From an uncultured Oscillospiraceae bacterium (GTDB taxonomy: Bacteria > Bacillota > Clostridia > Oscillospirales > Oscillospiraceae): 56,224 nucleotides of DNA. Below the pieces are notes generated by a model, which saw only the letters and a list, made by a program, of their open reading frames with translations, was not told where the DNA came from and searched no databases. Numbering within the stretch: position 1 is the stretch's first letter; every line of letters begins with the position of its first letter. The stretch lies in assembly GCA_900756575.1 (NCBI GenBank), contig CAAEKQ010000084.1:1-56224 (forward strand), given 5' to 3'. Shown piece after piece: positions 17,350 through 25,805 of this stretch. The position numbers were made by a program, and so were the translations under genes.

Positions 17350-18606
17350 TTACCGTTTTCTTCTCCAGCGCTGTTTTCCGGAGGAATAATCCAGCTCGTG
17401 ATGCTTCACTTTCTTCGGATTTTTCCGATGTCTTCGCAGGAAGGCTTCCGGTTCCTCGCCCCGGAGCTTTGCCTCATAGATTCGGGTATTGCGCCGGTCA
17501 ATGGCGTTTTCAATGGCAATGGGGATGCTGTAGAGGCCCCAGGTGCGCTTCCGGTTCAGAAGGATCAGCCAGATGAGCACACTGATGCCCACAATCGCCA
17601 ATAGCATTGCCTCGGGGATCAGCCGCAGGGCCAGATGGTTTTCCACTAGCTTTGCGGCGTTTTCATAATAGGGATAGCCGATGGCCTTGTCGGAAATGCC
17701 CCGGGTGGAGAGATGTCGCAATACATTCCACCGATTCTCCAGGGAAAACCGTCCGGCATTGTCGGTATAGGTCGTATCCTCCGGCACTAGTTCCTTCACC
17801 GCCGCCTGTAAGGCAGACAGAGCGAAGTTCTTAACCGGCTGGGGCAGCACCATTTCAAGGCACGTATAGCTGACATCACTTTCTGCGGTTCCGCCGGGAA
17901 TTGCATCCGCCGAAGCCGCATCGGAATTGTCCTCGCTGTCGCTGGGCACGGAGCTTCCGCCGGTCACCCCGGGAGAATCCGCATAGGCCCAGGCCCGCCG
18001 GGTGCCGTCCGACGCTTCGCTATTATATTTCCCTGCCGGATAATCTACCACTGCCGCCACCTGATAGCGCTGTCCGTTCCACTCCAGGAACTGTCCCACC
18101 ACATTGTCGGAATAGAACAGATCCCAGGCGGTCTGCCGGTCCAATATGATCCGGTCATGCATCACATCGTCCTCGGACATATACCAGCCCGTCCGAAGCT
18201 CCATGGGATGCATCCGGAAATAATCGCCGGTCACCAGCGTCAGCTCCACATTGCTGCTGGCAATGCCATTTTGCAGCGTCACCTGTTCGGTCTTTGAGGC
18301 CGCATAAAACCAGGGATAATCCGTGGACGGAACGCCCGCCGCACTCAGCGCATTTTCAATGGCCAGCCGAATGGTGGGAATCACGGAATCGGAGATGGCA
18401 TTGTCCTCCGGCAGATACACCGATGCCTGGGCATAGGGCTTATCGTCGGTCTCCCACCGAACATAGGCAGTCTGGTCCGTCAACTCCGACACAACCTTCC
18501 GGTCTCCCCGGCACAGGCCATGCCATACCCCCAGGCAGACCAATACGATCAAGCCCCACAGAATCCATTTCCATCTTCTAAGCAGCCAGCGGAGCACTTG
18601 ATTCAC
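17350..18606 (-). CDS. MacB-periplasmic-core-like membrane protein without FtsX channel
   Basis: A 418-residue protein from the GTG at 18606 (GAGGTGAGG about 10 bases upstream, 17 bases after the adaptor stop). Layout: one N-terminal membrane helix (about 12-32), a large extracytoplasmic domain (about 35-345) with MacB_PCD-like features (substitutions such as LVTGDYFRMHPMELRTGW, DRIILDRQTAWDLF), one further membrane helix (IPEAMLLAIVGISVLIWLILL, about 350-370) and a short very basic cytoplasmic tail. Real MacB-type permeases carry three C-terminal helices with an FtsX domain and pair with an ATPase; neither is present here. It is therefore better seen as a scaffold or accessory to the adjacent HlyD-like protein and permeases. 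Family assignment is by pattern only. Confidence 0.65.
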   Translation of the reverse strand: MNQVLRWLLRRWKWILWGLIVLVCLGVWHGLCRGDRKVVSELTDQTAYVRWETDDKPYAQASVYLPEDNAISDSVIPTIRLAIENALSAAGVPSTDYPWFYAASKTEQVTLQNGIASSNVELTLVTGDYFRMHPMELRTGWYMSEDDVMHDRIILDRQTAWDLFYSDNVVGQFLEWNGQRYQVAAVVDYPAGKYNSEASDGTRRAWAYADSPGVTGGSSVPSDSEDNSDAASADAIPGGTAESDVSYTCLEMVLPQPVKNFALSALQAAVKELVPEDTTYTDNAGRFSLENRWNVLRHLSTRGISDKAIGYPYYENAAKLVENHLALRLIPEAMLLAIVGISVLIWLILLNRKRTWGLYSIPIAIENAIDRRNTRIYEAKLRGEEPEAFLRRHRKNPKKVKHHELDYSSGKQRWRRKR

Positions 18607-18622
18607 CCGCAAATGCCTCACC

Positions 18623-20278
18623 TCACTCTGCAATCCGCACCTGGGTTCCAACCTTCAGGGGGACCGTAGCCGTAGTGATGACAAAATCATCGGAGGAAAG
18701 CTCGCCGGATACGGCACTGTTGTTGTCATCCGAGGCCACAATGGTCACGGTCTTTTTCCGCACCGTATACCGGTTGCCCAGAGGGCTGGACTTCACCTGC
18801 ACGGTGTAGACAAAGCTGCCGTCGGCATCGGTATGGATGGCCGCGCTGGGAATCACCAGGTCATAGTTGGAATTCTTATCGCCCACGGAGAAGCTCAGGC
18901 TTTGGCCCACGCTAACATCGTCGCCGGTGACGGCGAAGGTCAGTACCCGGCTGTTGGCGGGGTCGTTTTTATCGGAGGTGATGGAGGTCAGGGTCATGGT
19001 AATGCCGCTGTCCCAGAGGTTGGTGATCTCCGCCTGAAGTCCTTCCTTCAGGGTACGGGCCTGCTCCTTGGTGACGGTGGCTTTGAGGGTATAGCCCTTC
19101 TCCGTCAGCTCCACCACCATCAGAGGGGTATCCGCCGTGGTAGTATCGCCTGCGGCCACATTGACCTCCGTGACCACGCCGGCATAGCGGCTCTTTATAT
19201 TCGCCGCAGAGGTCTTCTCCTCCAGCGCCTTAACCTTTGCTTCGGCGTCCTTGACCTCCTGCTCCTTGGCAGCCAGATCCAGCTGTGCCACGGAGTCGTT
19301 GTAGGCATTGGTGTTCTCGGTGTCCTTGGCGGTTGCCTGTAAGGTTGCCAGATTGTCCTTGGCGCTCTGGAGGGCAGTCTGGGCAGCGGATACTGAGGTG
19401 GCATTCTGATTGCTTGCCTGGAATGCTGCCGTGGCATCCTGGGCGCTGGTATAAGCCGACTCCGCCTGACTTGCAGCATAGGTGGCATTCAGCAGGTTTT
19501 GCTGGGCCTCGGCCAGCTGATTGGTCAGGGAGGCCAGCTGCGGCGCAATCTGCTCGTCATAGATTCGCTGCACCTCGGCCTTCAATTCTTCATTTTCCGG
19601 ATCATCCTCCAGCCGCTTTTTTGCGCTGAGATAGTCCGCATTGGAGTTCTCAACATTCGCAATCTGGCTGTTTAAATTGTCCACCAAGCTGGAGTAATAC
19701 TCCTTATTCTGGTTCTTCGTTGCCAGGGTGGACTTGGCGGAGGCCTCCTGATCCTGATACCACTTGAGGTCGCTCTCATATTTCTGCGCCGTGGCAAGAT
19801 CCGACTCCGCCTTGGTCACCGCCGTCTGGGCCTGAGCCAGGCTGGCCGCCTGCGCCGCTGCGCCGTCCTCATTCTTGGGGAGCTTGAGTTTTTCATAGTC
19901 CAGCTTCACGGTAGCGAGATTCGTTCGGGCGTCCTGGAGCTCCTGGCTTTCCGTAGCGTCCAGGGTCAACAGGGTATCCCCCGCCGCAATGGTGTCGCCC
20001 TTTTTCACGTTCACCGCTGCCACGGTTCTGGTTTCCTGCACCGTCACGTTATAGCTCTGGGCAGATTCCACAGTGCCGGAGCCACGGATTTTCGTGGTCA
20101 GGGTGGTGGACTGGGGATACTGCGCCGCCACCTCCGGCAGGGAATAGTTCATAATCGTATTGGAAAAGAAGGTCAATACCAGCAGCACCGCCAGAAAAAT
20201 GATGATCGCATTTTTCACCCAGTCCCGTCTGCCGCGCTTTTTTTTGCGCCGTCCTTCCGTTGACAGTTCGTTTGTCAT
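18623..20278 (-). CDS. HlyD/MacA-family membrane-fusion (adaptor) protein
   Basis: A 551-residue protein starting at ATG 20278 (MTNELSTEG), with AGAGAGGTGG close upstream; longer in-frame starts overlap the permease gene. It has a basic cytoplasmic N-terminus, one membrane helix (about 22-42), a lipoyl-like half-motif (VESAQSYNVTVQETRTVAAV, GDTIAAGDTLLTLDA, about 66-105), a long coiled-coil hairpin rich in Ala, Gln, Glu and Lys (about 107-330), the second lipoyl half (SRYAGVVTEVNVAAGDTT) and beta-barrel domains to the end. In Gram-positives such adaptors (YknX-like) work with ABC exporters; here the partner genes are importer-type permeases and a MacB-core-like protein, an odd combination. 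Gap to the upstream permease stop: 17 bases. Confidence 0.88.
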   Translation of the reverse strand: MTNELSTEGRRKKKRGRRDWVKNAIIIFLAVLLVLTFFSNTIMNYSLPEVAAQYPQSTTLTTKIRGSGTVESAQSYNVTVQETRTVAAVNVKKGDTIAAGDTLLTLDATESQELQDARTNLATVKLDYEKLKLPKNEDGAAAQAASLAQAQTAVTKAESDLATAQKYESDLKWYQDQEASAKSTLATKNQNKEYYSSLVDNLNSQIANVENSNADYLSAKKRLEDDPENEELKAEVQRIYDEQIAPQLASLTNQLAEAQQNLLNATYAASQAESAYTSAQDATAAFQASNQNATSVSAAQTALQSAKDNLATLQATAKDTENTNAYNDSVAQLDLAAKEQEVKDAEAKVKALEEKTSAANIKSRYAGVVTEVNVAAGDTTTADTPLMVVELTEKGYTLKATVTKEQARTLKEGLQAEITNLWDSGITMTLTSITSDKNDPANSRVLTFAVTGDDVSVGQSLSFSVGDKNSNYDLVIPSAAIHTDADGSFVYTVQVKSSPLGNRYTVRKKTVTIVASDDNNSAVSGELSSDDFVITTATVPLKVGTQVRIAE

Positions 20279-20295
20279 GGCTTCCACCTCTCTCT

Positions 20296-21252
20296 TTATC
20301 CCTTGATGCCGCCGGAGTAGGTAATGCCCTCCTCCAGATATTCTTCGCCCCACAGGAACATCAGCAGGGTCGGCACCATATAGATCACAGCCACCGCAAA
20401 GGCAACGCCCACCTCGCCGCTGTTGATTTCACTGAGGAATACGCTCAGCGGATACTTCTCCTGATCGGTAAACAGGATCAGGGGCTGCTCCACCATATTC
20501 CAGTAGTCGATGAACACCAGCATTGCCACGCTCACCAGTGCGTTTTTACACATGGGCAGGCACACTCTGGAGAAAATCTGCCATTCCCCCGCACCGTCCA
20601 GCTGTGCCGCTTCAATATAGGACTTGGGAATTCGGCGCATATTCTTTGTCAGCAGAAATACGCTGAACGGAGCAAAAATACCCGGCAGAATAATCGCCCA
20701 GTTGGTATCCAGCAGGCCCAGCCACTTACTCACCAAGTAGTTTGGCACCAGCGTTACCTGATAGGGCATCAGCATCAAAATAATATAGCCGAAAAACACC
20801 ATTTCCCGGACTTTTCCTCGATATCGGGAAAATCCATAGGCCGCCAGCGACGCCAGCGCCACCTGGAAGACCACAATGGGCACCGTTAAAATCACAGAGT
20901 TCCAGAATTTCAGCAGATAGGAGGGACTGTTGAACAGCACCGTCCAATACTGCTTAAACGACACCATATCCGGAATAAATTTCAGGTTCACCTGCTTGGA
21001 AATATAGCTGGTCACCGCCTGATTGCTGCTGCCGCTTTGATTCCCGGCGCTGGCATTGCCAAACACCGCGCCATAGTTGGCGGTGATCTCGTCCTGGGTC
21101 ATAAAGGAATTGGTAATGGTCAGGACAATGGGGGTTAAAAACAGCAGCGCCATGCTCAGGGCGATCACTGTCAGCAGGATGCGCACCGCCCGCCTTCTCC
21201 GCCGGTAGTAGCCCTGCCGGTGGGTTTTCGGATGCTTTGGAACTCGGCTCAT
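20296..21252 (-). CDS. Carbohydrate-type ABC transporter permease (MalG-like)
   Basis: A 318-residue inner-membrane protein with about six hydrophobic helices and the BPD_transp_1 coupling loop EAAQLDGAGEWQIF, which docks on the ATPase. The basic N-terminus (KHPKTHRQGYYRRRRRA) precedes helix 1, and a long external loop follows it. Its start ATG overlaps the stop of the MalF-like gene by 4 bases (ATGA), showing translational coupling. The ATP-binding subunit is absent from the operon; as is common in Firmicutes, a shared MsmX/MsmK-type ATPase elsewhere may serve it. Confidence 0.92.
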   Translation of the reverse strand: MSRVPKHPKTHRQGYYRRRRRAVRILLTVIALSMALLFLTPIVLTITNSFMTQDEITANYGAVFGNASAGNQSGSSNQAVTSYISKQVNLKFIPDMVSFKQYWTVLFNSPSYLLKFWNSVILTVPIVVFQVALASLAAYGFSRYRGKVREMVFFGYIILMLMPYQVTLVPNYLVSKWLGLLDTNWAIILPGIFAPFSVFLLTKNMRRIPKSYIEAAQLDGAGEWQIFSRVCLPMCKNALVSVAMLVFIDYWNMVEQPLILFTDQEKYPLSVFLSEINSGEVGVAFAVAVIYMVPTLLMFLWGEEYLEEGITYSGGIKG

Positions 21253-22178
21253 TCCTCCTCCACATCCTTTCCCAGCTTATTGTCCACCAGGAACAGCAGG
21301 CCAATTACCAGTACCATCACCGCCGCCATCACCAGCGCCGCAGAGGACAGCTTTTGATAGTCCATGCTCTCAAAGGTGTTGTTCATAAAGTGCTGCAATA
21401 AGTATAGCCCGTCATAGGGGTACTTTCCGGTGAGGAGATAGACCTCCCGGAAGATTTTCATGGAGTTGATCAGGCTGAGAATCGTCACAAACAGGATTGT
21501 GGGGAAGATGTACCGGAGCTTAATCTGGAAAAAGATACGCGCGGAGCTTGCACCCTCCAGCATCGCCATCTCCTGAATATCCGTTGGCACATTGGCCAGC
21601 GCCGCCAGAAACAGGATCATGTCGTAACCGATGTTCTTCCACAAAAACAGCAGGATCACCACATAGCGGTTGAACTCCGACTTCATCCAGTCAATTTTCT
21701 CCACGCCAAAATGGGCGAGGAAATCGTTCAGCGCGCCATTGTTGCTGAAAATAACCTGCCAAATGAGCACGATGGACGCCACCGGCACCATCAGCGGCGA
21801 CAGCATAAACGTCCGGATCTGGCTCCGCAGCGGAATCCTCTGACTGAGCATGCAGGCCAGCAGCAATGATCCAATCACCGCCGAAGGAACGGCGATCAGC
21901 GAAAAAATCGCCGTATTCTTGGATGCCAGTCGAAAGGACTGATTTTGAAACAGATTCCGGAAGTTATCAAAGCCCACAAACTCATGGAGCACCGGATTGT
22001 TCACAAAGGCGTAGTAAATCACCACAAAAAAGGGCAGCACAAAGAAAACCAGAATGCCCAGCAGGCTGGGGGATACAAAGGCAAGACTCACCAGCCGTTC
22101 CCGCCGCTTTTCCCGGCGCTCTGCCGCAGTCAGGTGCGCATTCCGCTCTTTCCGCGATGGCTTTTTTCGTTTTTTCAT
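21249..22178 (-). CDS. Sugar-type ABC transporter permease (MalF-like)
   Basis: A 309-residue permease, first gene of the five-gene operon. It has a very basic cytoplasmic N-terminus (KKRKKPSRKERN), about six membrane helices and the coupling loop EMAMLEGASSARIFFQIKL. The pair MalF/MalG-like forms the channel of an importer for an oligosaccharide or similar solute. The start ATG follows GGGGGAAG; the promoter (22321-22349) and a candidate operator (22301-22319) lie upstream. Confidence 0.92.
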   Translation of the reverse strand: MKKRKKPSRKERNAHLTAAERREKRRERLVSLAFVSPSLLGILVFFVLPFFVVIYYAFVNNPVLHEFVGFDNFRNLFQNQSFRLASKNTAIFSLIAVPSAVIGSLLLACMLSQRIPLRSQIRTFMLSPLMVPVASIVLIWQVIFSNNGALNDFLAHFGVEKIDWMKSEFNRYVVILLFLWKNIGYDMILFLAALANVPTDIQEMAMLEGASSARIFFQIKLRYIFPTILFVTILSLINSMKIFREVYLLTGKYPYDGLYLLQHFMNNTFESMDYQKLSSAALVMAAVMVLVIGLLFLVDNKLGKDVEEE

Positions 22179-22300
22179 GGTGCTTCCCCCTTTCCTGTGT
22201 TCTTCCTATATAGACGTATGTTTTCCCGGTCAGGTTTCACTTCCGGCAAAATATCTTCACTTTATTTTCACCGTGCACTGTGTCCATGCTGTGTCCAACT

Positions 22301-22319
22301 GTATTAATCACGTTAGTAC
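22301..22319. promoter_or_regulatory. Candidate operator of the five-gene transport operon
   Basis: Near-perfect inverted repeat GTATTAA-TCACG-TTAGTAC (one mismatch) placed at the predicted transcription start, directly after the -10 box, where a repressor would block transcription. Confidence 0.4.
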
Positions 22320-22320
22320 G

Positions 22321-22375
22321 ATTATATCATAGCTCCGGTTTTGGCACAAGCCCGGCAAGATTAAGGTTTCCTTAA
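22321..22375 (-). promoter_or_regulatory. Promoter of the five-gene transport operon with upstream TTAA repeat
   Basis: Minus-strand TTGTGC (22344-22349), 17 bases, TATAAT (22321-22326). TTAA occurs at 22361-22364 and 22372-22375, exactly 11 bp apart and 11 bases upstream of the -35 box, resembling the repeat before the two-component system (10076-10091); both read TTAA...CTTAAAGG on the plus strand. Confidence 0.6.
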
Positions 22376-22397
22376 AGGTTTTGAAGGAATCGAAATA

Positions 22398-22440
22398 GAG
22401 AAACACACCGCAGTCCGGGGGTATTTCCCGAACTGCGGTG
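22398..22440 (-). terminator. Terminator of the beta-helix surface protein gene
   Basis: CACCGCAGT.CGGG (22406-22419) pairs with CCCGAACTGCGGTG (22427-22440), then TGTTTCTCTATTT on the minus strand. Confidence 0.6.
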
Positions 22441-22454
22441 CAGTTTAGATGGAT

Positions 22455-24287
22455 TTACTTCTTCTTTTTCTTGGATGCCACAATGCAGCCTGCCGCAATG
22501 ACCACCACAAGGATCACGATGATAGCGACCACAATGGGGGTATTGCTCTTTTCTGCGGGCTGTTCCGCCGCGGCGGGCGCTTCCTCCTCGGCAGATGCAG
22601 GGGCTGCGATTTCGGTCTCAGCCGGTGCGGGCGTTTCGGCCTCCACCGTACTCTCTACTGCGGAGATTCGGGGCTCCACGATGCTTTCCTCGGGCTCCTC
22701 AGCGGGGGCCTCGTCCTCTGCGCCCCAGGCTGCCTCGGTGTAAACGGTGCCGTCGGGTGCGGTGGGGGTGTAGTCCAGGTTCACATACTCCTCAGCCTTC
22801 TGGGGCTCGAAGGTATATTCGCCGTCCGCCACGGTGCCAATGCCGGGCACGTGCTCAAAGGCAGTGAGATCATCGGTGCCATAGGTGCCGGTTACGGTGA
22901 TGGTGTAGTCGCTGTCACCGTCCACATAGCTGGTGCCGTCGGCGGAAACAATGGAAACGGTCTTGCCCTGATCGTCCAGAATTTCATCTCCGGCGGTGTA
23001 GAGATCCCGCACCTGGCTGTCTCCGGTGACGGTCCAAACTGCGGTGCCGTCCATATAAACGTCGCAGCCCCGGTCACCATTGTCCTCCCGGCACAGGAAT
23101 GCGCCGGTCATTTCAGTGTCCTGGGTCAGGAAGCAGCCAAGGTAGCTCCAGGTATCATAGATGATGTTGCCGTCGATGTTCTGGTCGATGGTGTAGAGCA
23201 CGCACTCGGAACCGTTGGCCCCGGCCGTACCCCAGCCGCGCTGGTTGGTGTTGCAGGCGCACAGCAGGAAGGTGTCCATGCCCTCGGGATAGATCATCTC
23301 TACATCGCTCAGGCTGATGTAGCAGTATGTGTTGGTGGTATAGAACATCTTGGCGTTGCCGTTTTCGCTCTGGTTGTTGGCCTTCAGAACGCCGCCCACC
23401 ATAGTGCAGTAGGTAGTACCTTCCTCGGAGTCGCCGGACATGGACTGATAGACCATGACGTTGCAGTTCTCGTCGTCATCAGAGGCAGTGTAGTTACCCT
23501 CCAGATAGGAGTTGTACATATGGAAGGGGTTTCGGCCCTCAAAGCAGATGGCCTGAGCATTGTTTGCCTGCATGGTGGCGTTGGCTACGGTGATATCCGC
23601 CACGCAGTAGACCGCAGGGGAACCGGTGCCCTTGGAGCCGTTTGCAATATAGGTGCCGCCGTCGATTTCCATGAGACCGGAGCCGCGGTCCGAACGAATG
23701 GCCGCAGAGGAGCCGCCCTCGGTGGTAACGGTGCAGTTCTTGGCATACAGGGTGCCGCCGCCTGCCACCATAATGCCGCCGGAGCCGCCCTCACCGGTGG
23801 TGGTAACTGTGGCGTCCTCCAGGTTAATGGTGGAGGAACCGTAGGCAAATACGCCGTTTGCACCGCTGGCAGAGGTCTCTACCTTGCCGCCGTTGATGGT
23901 CAGCTCCGCAGGAGTAGACGCATCCTCGGAATAAGCCAGCACGCCGGAGTTGACGCCGTAAAAGCTGCCGTCGTCGCCGGTCATGTCACCGGCTGTTTTC
24001 GTCACAGTGGAATCCTTCAGGGTTGCGGTAACGCCGGGGCCTACCCGCAGCGCCACCTCGGTTTCGCCGGTGGAATCCGGGAACACCTGGCCGGTATAGT
24101 CGCCGGACTCCAGGTCGGTCACTGCGTCGCCGGTATAAAAGGTCATGGAGCCGCCGCCGGGAGGAGGTGGGGGAACATCTCCGCCGCCAAAGCCGCCGGG
24201 CGGCATATCCGCTGCCCAAACCGCCGAGGAGAGCAGCACCGACAGGGACAGGGCCATGGTCATTGCCCGTACACTTCTTTTCTTCAT
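22455..24287 (-). CDS. Secreted beta-helix surface protein with C-terminal membrane anchor
   Basis: A 610-residue protein. Signal peptide (1-26), a Pro/Gly-rich segment (MPPGGFGGGDVPPPPPGGG), then a right-handed beta-helix body (about 48-400) of short repeats with Asn/Gly turns (LTINGGKVETSASGANGVFA, INLEDATVTTTGEGGSGG, MEIDGGTYIANGSKG). An acidic Glu/Ala/Pro spacer (about 515-580) leads to one membrane helix (PIVVAIIVILVVVIAAGCIV) and a KKKKK tail. No LPXTG sorting signal is seen, so it is anchored by the helix and stretches through the wall. Such proteins often act as adhesins or polysaccharide-interacting proteins; no catalytic residues can be assigned. It has its own promoter upstream and terminator downstream, next to, but not in, the transport operon. 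Confidence 0.85.
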   Translation of the reverse strand: MKKRSVRAMTMALSLSVLLSSAVWAADMPPGGFGGGDVPPPPPGGGSMTFYTGDAVTDLESGDYTGQVFPDSTGETEVALRVGPGVTATLKDSTVTKTAGDMTGDDGSFYGVNSGVLAYSEDASTPAELTINGGKVETSASGANGVFAYGSSTINLEDATVTTTGEGGSGGIMVAGGGTLYAKNCTVTTEGGSSAAIRSDRGSGLMEIDGGTYIANGSKGTGSPAVYCVADITVANATMQANNAQAICFEGRNPFHMYNSYLEGNYTASDDDENCNVMVYQSMSGDSEEGTTYCTMVGGVLKANNQSENGNAKMFYTTNTYCYISLSDVEMIYPEGMDTFLLCACNTNQRGWGTAGANGSECVLYTIDQNIDGNIIYDTWSYLGCFLTQDTEMTGAFLCREDNGDRGCDVYMDGTAVWTVTGDSQVRDLYTAGDEILDDQGKTVSIVSADGTSYVDGDSDYTITVTGTYGTDDLTAFEHVPGIGTVADGEYTFEPQKAEEYVNLDYTPTAPDGTVYTEAAWGAEDEAPAEEPEESIVEPRISAVESTVEAETPAPAETEIAAPASAEEEAPAAAEQPAEKSNTPIVVAIIVILVVVIAAGCIVASKKKKK

Positions 24288-24319
24288 AAAAAAATCCTTC
24301 CTTTCCTTGGAATATGCTT

Positions 24320-24348
24320 ATCATACCGCAGGAAGGAAGGATTGTCAT
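24320..24348 (-). promoter_or_regulatory. Promoter of the beta-helix protein gene
   Basis: Minus-strand ATGACA (24343-24348), 17 bases, TATGAT (24320-24325). Confidence 0.5.
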
Positions 24349-24401
24349 TTTGAAATTACGGATTCGAACAAAGAGACCCAACGGGGTTCATTTTGTTGCA
24401 A

Positions 24402-25805
24402 TTACCGATCCAGGTAGAACACCCGCATGGCCTTGGTGGTTTCATAGCAGTCCAGCTTGCTGACCACCTCAATGGGAGCATGCATACTCAGCACAGGCAC
24501 GCCGGTGTCCAGGGTCAGGATGTTCCGGTCGGCCATATACTGTGCAACGGTTCCGCCGCCGCCGGCATCCACCTTGCCCAGCTCGCCCATCTGCCAGATG
24601 ACGCCGCCCTCGTCGCAGAGCCGGCGAATCTTTGCCACGAACTCCGCCGGAGCGTCGGAGGAGCCGGACTTGCCCCGTGCGCCGGTGTACTTCATAAAGC
24701 AAACGCCGCCGTTGATCCGGGAGTTGTTGCGCTTATCGCAGGTCTCGCCATAGGTGGGATCGTATGCATTGGTCACGTCAGCGGACAGGCACTCGGAATG
24801 GGCAAAGCAGTCCATGATGCCAACGTTCTGGCCCCGGCACAGGCACTCCATGAAATACTCAAAGGCCTGGGACTGCATACCGGTGATGCCCATGGAGCCG
24901 ATTTCCTCCTTGTCGGCCAGGCAGCAGACGGCGGTATACTCGGGAATTTCCTCCAGACGCAGCAGCGCATCCAGGGCCGCAAAGGAGCAGCTGCGGTCGT
25001 CGTGGCCGTAAGCAGCGATCATGCTCCGGTCAAAGCCCAGCTCCCGTGCCTTGGCGGCGGGGGTCAGGGTCAGCTCGGCGGAGAAGAAGTCCTCCTCGGT
25101 GATGCCGTAGGTCTCATGGAGATAGTAGAGCACGGCCAGCTTTACGCTGTCGGCGCCGTCGTCCTCGGGCATGGGCATAGAGCCCACCAGCAGATTCAGG
25201 TTCTCGCCGGTCACGCCGGTGGCCAGAGACTTTTTCATCTGCTCCTCGGACAGGTGAATCAGCAGGTCGGTGACGATAAAAATCGGGTCGTCGTCTTTCT
25301 CACCGATGCAGATTTCCACTACGGTGCCGTCCTTCTTTGCCACCACGCCATGGATTGCCATGGGAACGGTGGTCCACTGGTACTTCTTGATGCCGCCATA
25401 GTAATGGGTCTTAAAGAAAGCCAGCTCGGAATCCTCATACAGGGGATTGGGCTTGAGATCCAGGCGGGGATTGTCGATGTGGGCGGCAGTGATCCGGGTG
25501 CCCTCTGCCAGGGACTTCTTGCCGATGACCGCCAGGTTGATGGCCTTGGCATGGTTCACGCTGTAAACCTTGGTGCCGGGGGTCATTTCCATGCCGGGGG
25601 TATAGGGCCGGAAGCCTGCGGCCTCTGCCTGACGGACGGTCTCGCGGACAGCCTCGCGCTCGGTTTTCGCCGCATTCAGGAATGCCATATACCGCTTGCA
25701 GTAGGCCTCCATTTCGGTCTTGCCCTGGTCAGAGATTCGTGCATGACCATTCTTGGGAGCATAGGTCAGCTGCTCCCGCAATGCCTGATACTTGTTCTCA
25801 CTCAT
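24402..25805 (-). CDS. M18 family aminopeptidase (aspartyl aminopeptidase type)
   Basis: A 467-residue cytosolic di-zinc exopeptidase, the usual M18 length. Metal/catalytic segments are visible: ITAAHIDNPRLDLKP (first His/Asp), LADKEEIGSMG (catalytic Glu and metal Glu), and DCFAHSECLSADV (His). M18 enzymes release N-terminal acidic or hydrophobic residues from peptides. ATG 25805 (MSENKYQAL) was chosen since AAAGGAAG stands upstream and the overlap with coaE is then the common 4-base ATGA. Last gene of the housekeeping operon 24402-30829. Confidence 0.93.
   Translation of the reverse strand: MSENKYQALREQLTYAPKNGHARISDQGKTEMEAYCKRYMAFLNAAKTEREAVRETVRQAEAAGFRPYTPGMEMTPGTKVYSVNHAKAINLAVIGKKSLAEGTRITAAHIDNPRLDLKPNPLYEDSELAFFKTHYYGGIKKYQWTTVPMAIHGVVAKKDGTVVEICIGEKDDDPIFIVTDLLIHLSEEQMKKSLATGVTGENLNLLVGSMPMPEDDGADSVKLAVLYYLHETYGITEEDFFSAELTLTPAAKARELGFDRSMIAAYGHDDRSCSFAALDALLRLEEIPEYTAVCCLADKEEIGSMGITGMQSQAFEYFMECLCRGQNVGIMDCFAHSECLSADVTNAYDPTYGETCDKRNNSRINGGVCFMKYTGARGKSGSSDAPAEFVAKIRRLCDEGGVIWQMGELGKVDAGGGGTVAQYMADRNILTLDTGVPVLSMHAPIEVVSKLDCYETTKAMRVFYLDR

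Noticed and set aside
22449..24353. 634-codon plus-strand frame opposite the beta-helix protein
   Set aside because: Gly/Val/His-rich mirror of a repetitive gene; the minus strand has signal peptide, anchor, promoter and terminator.
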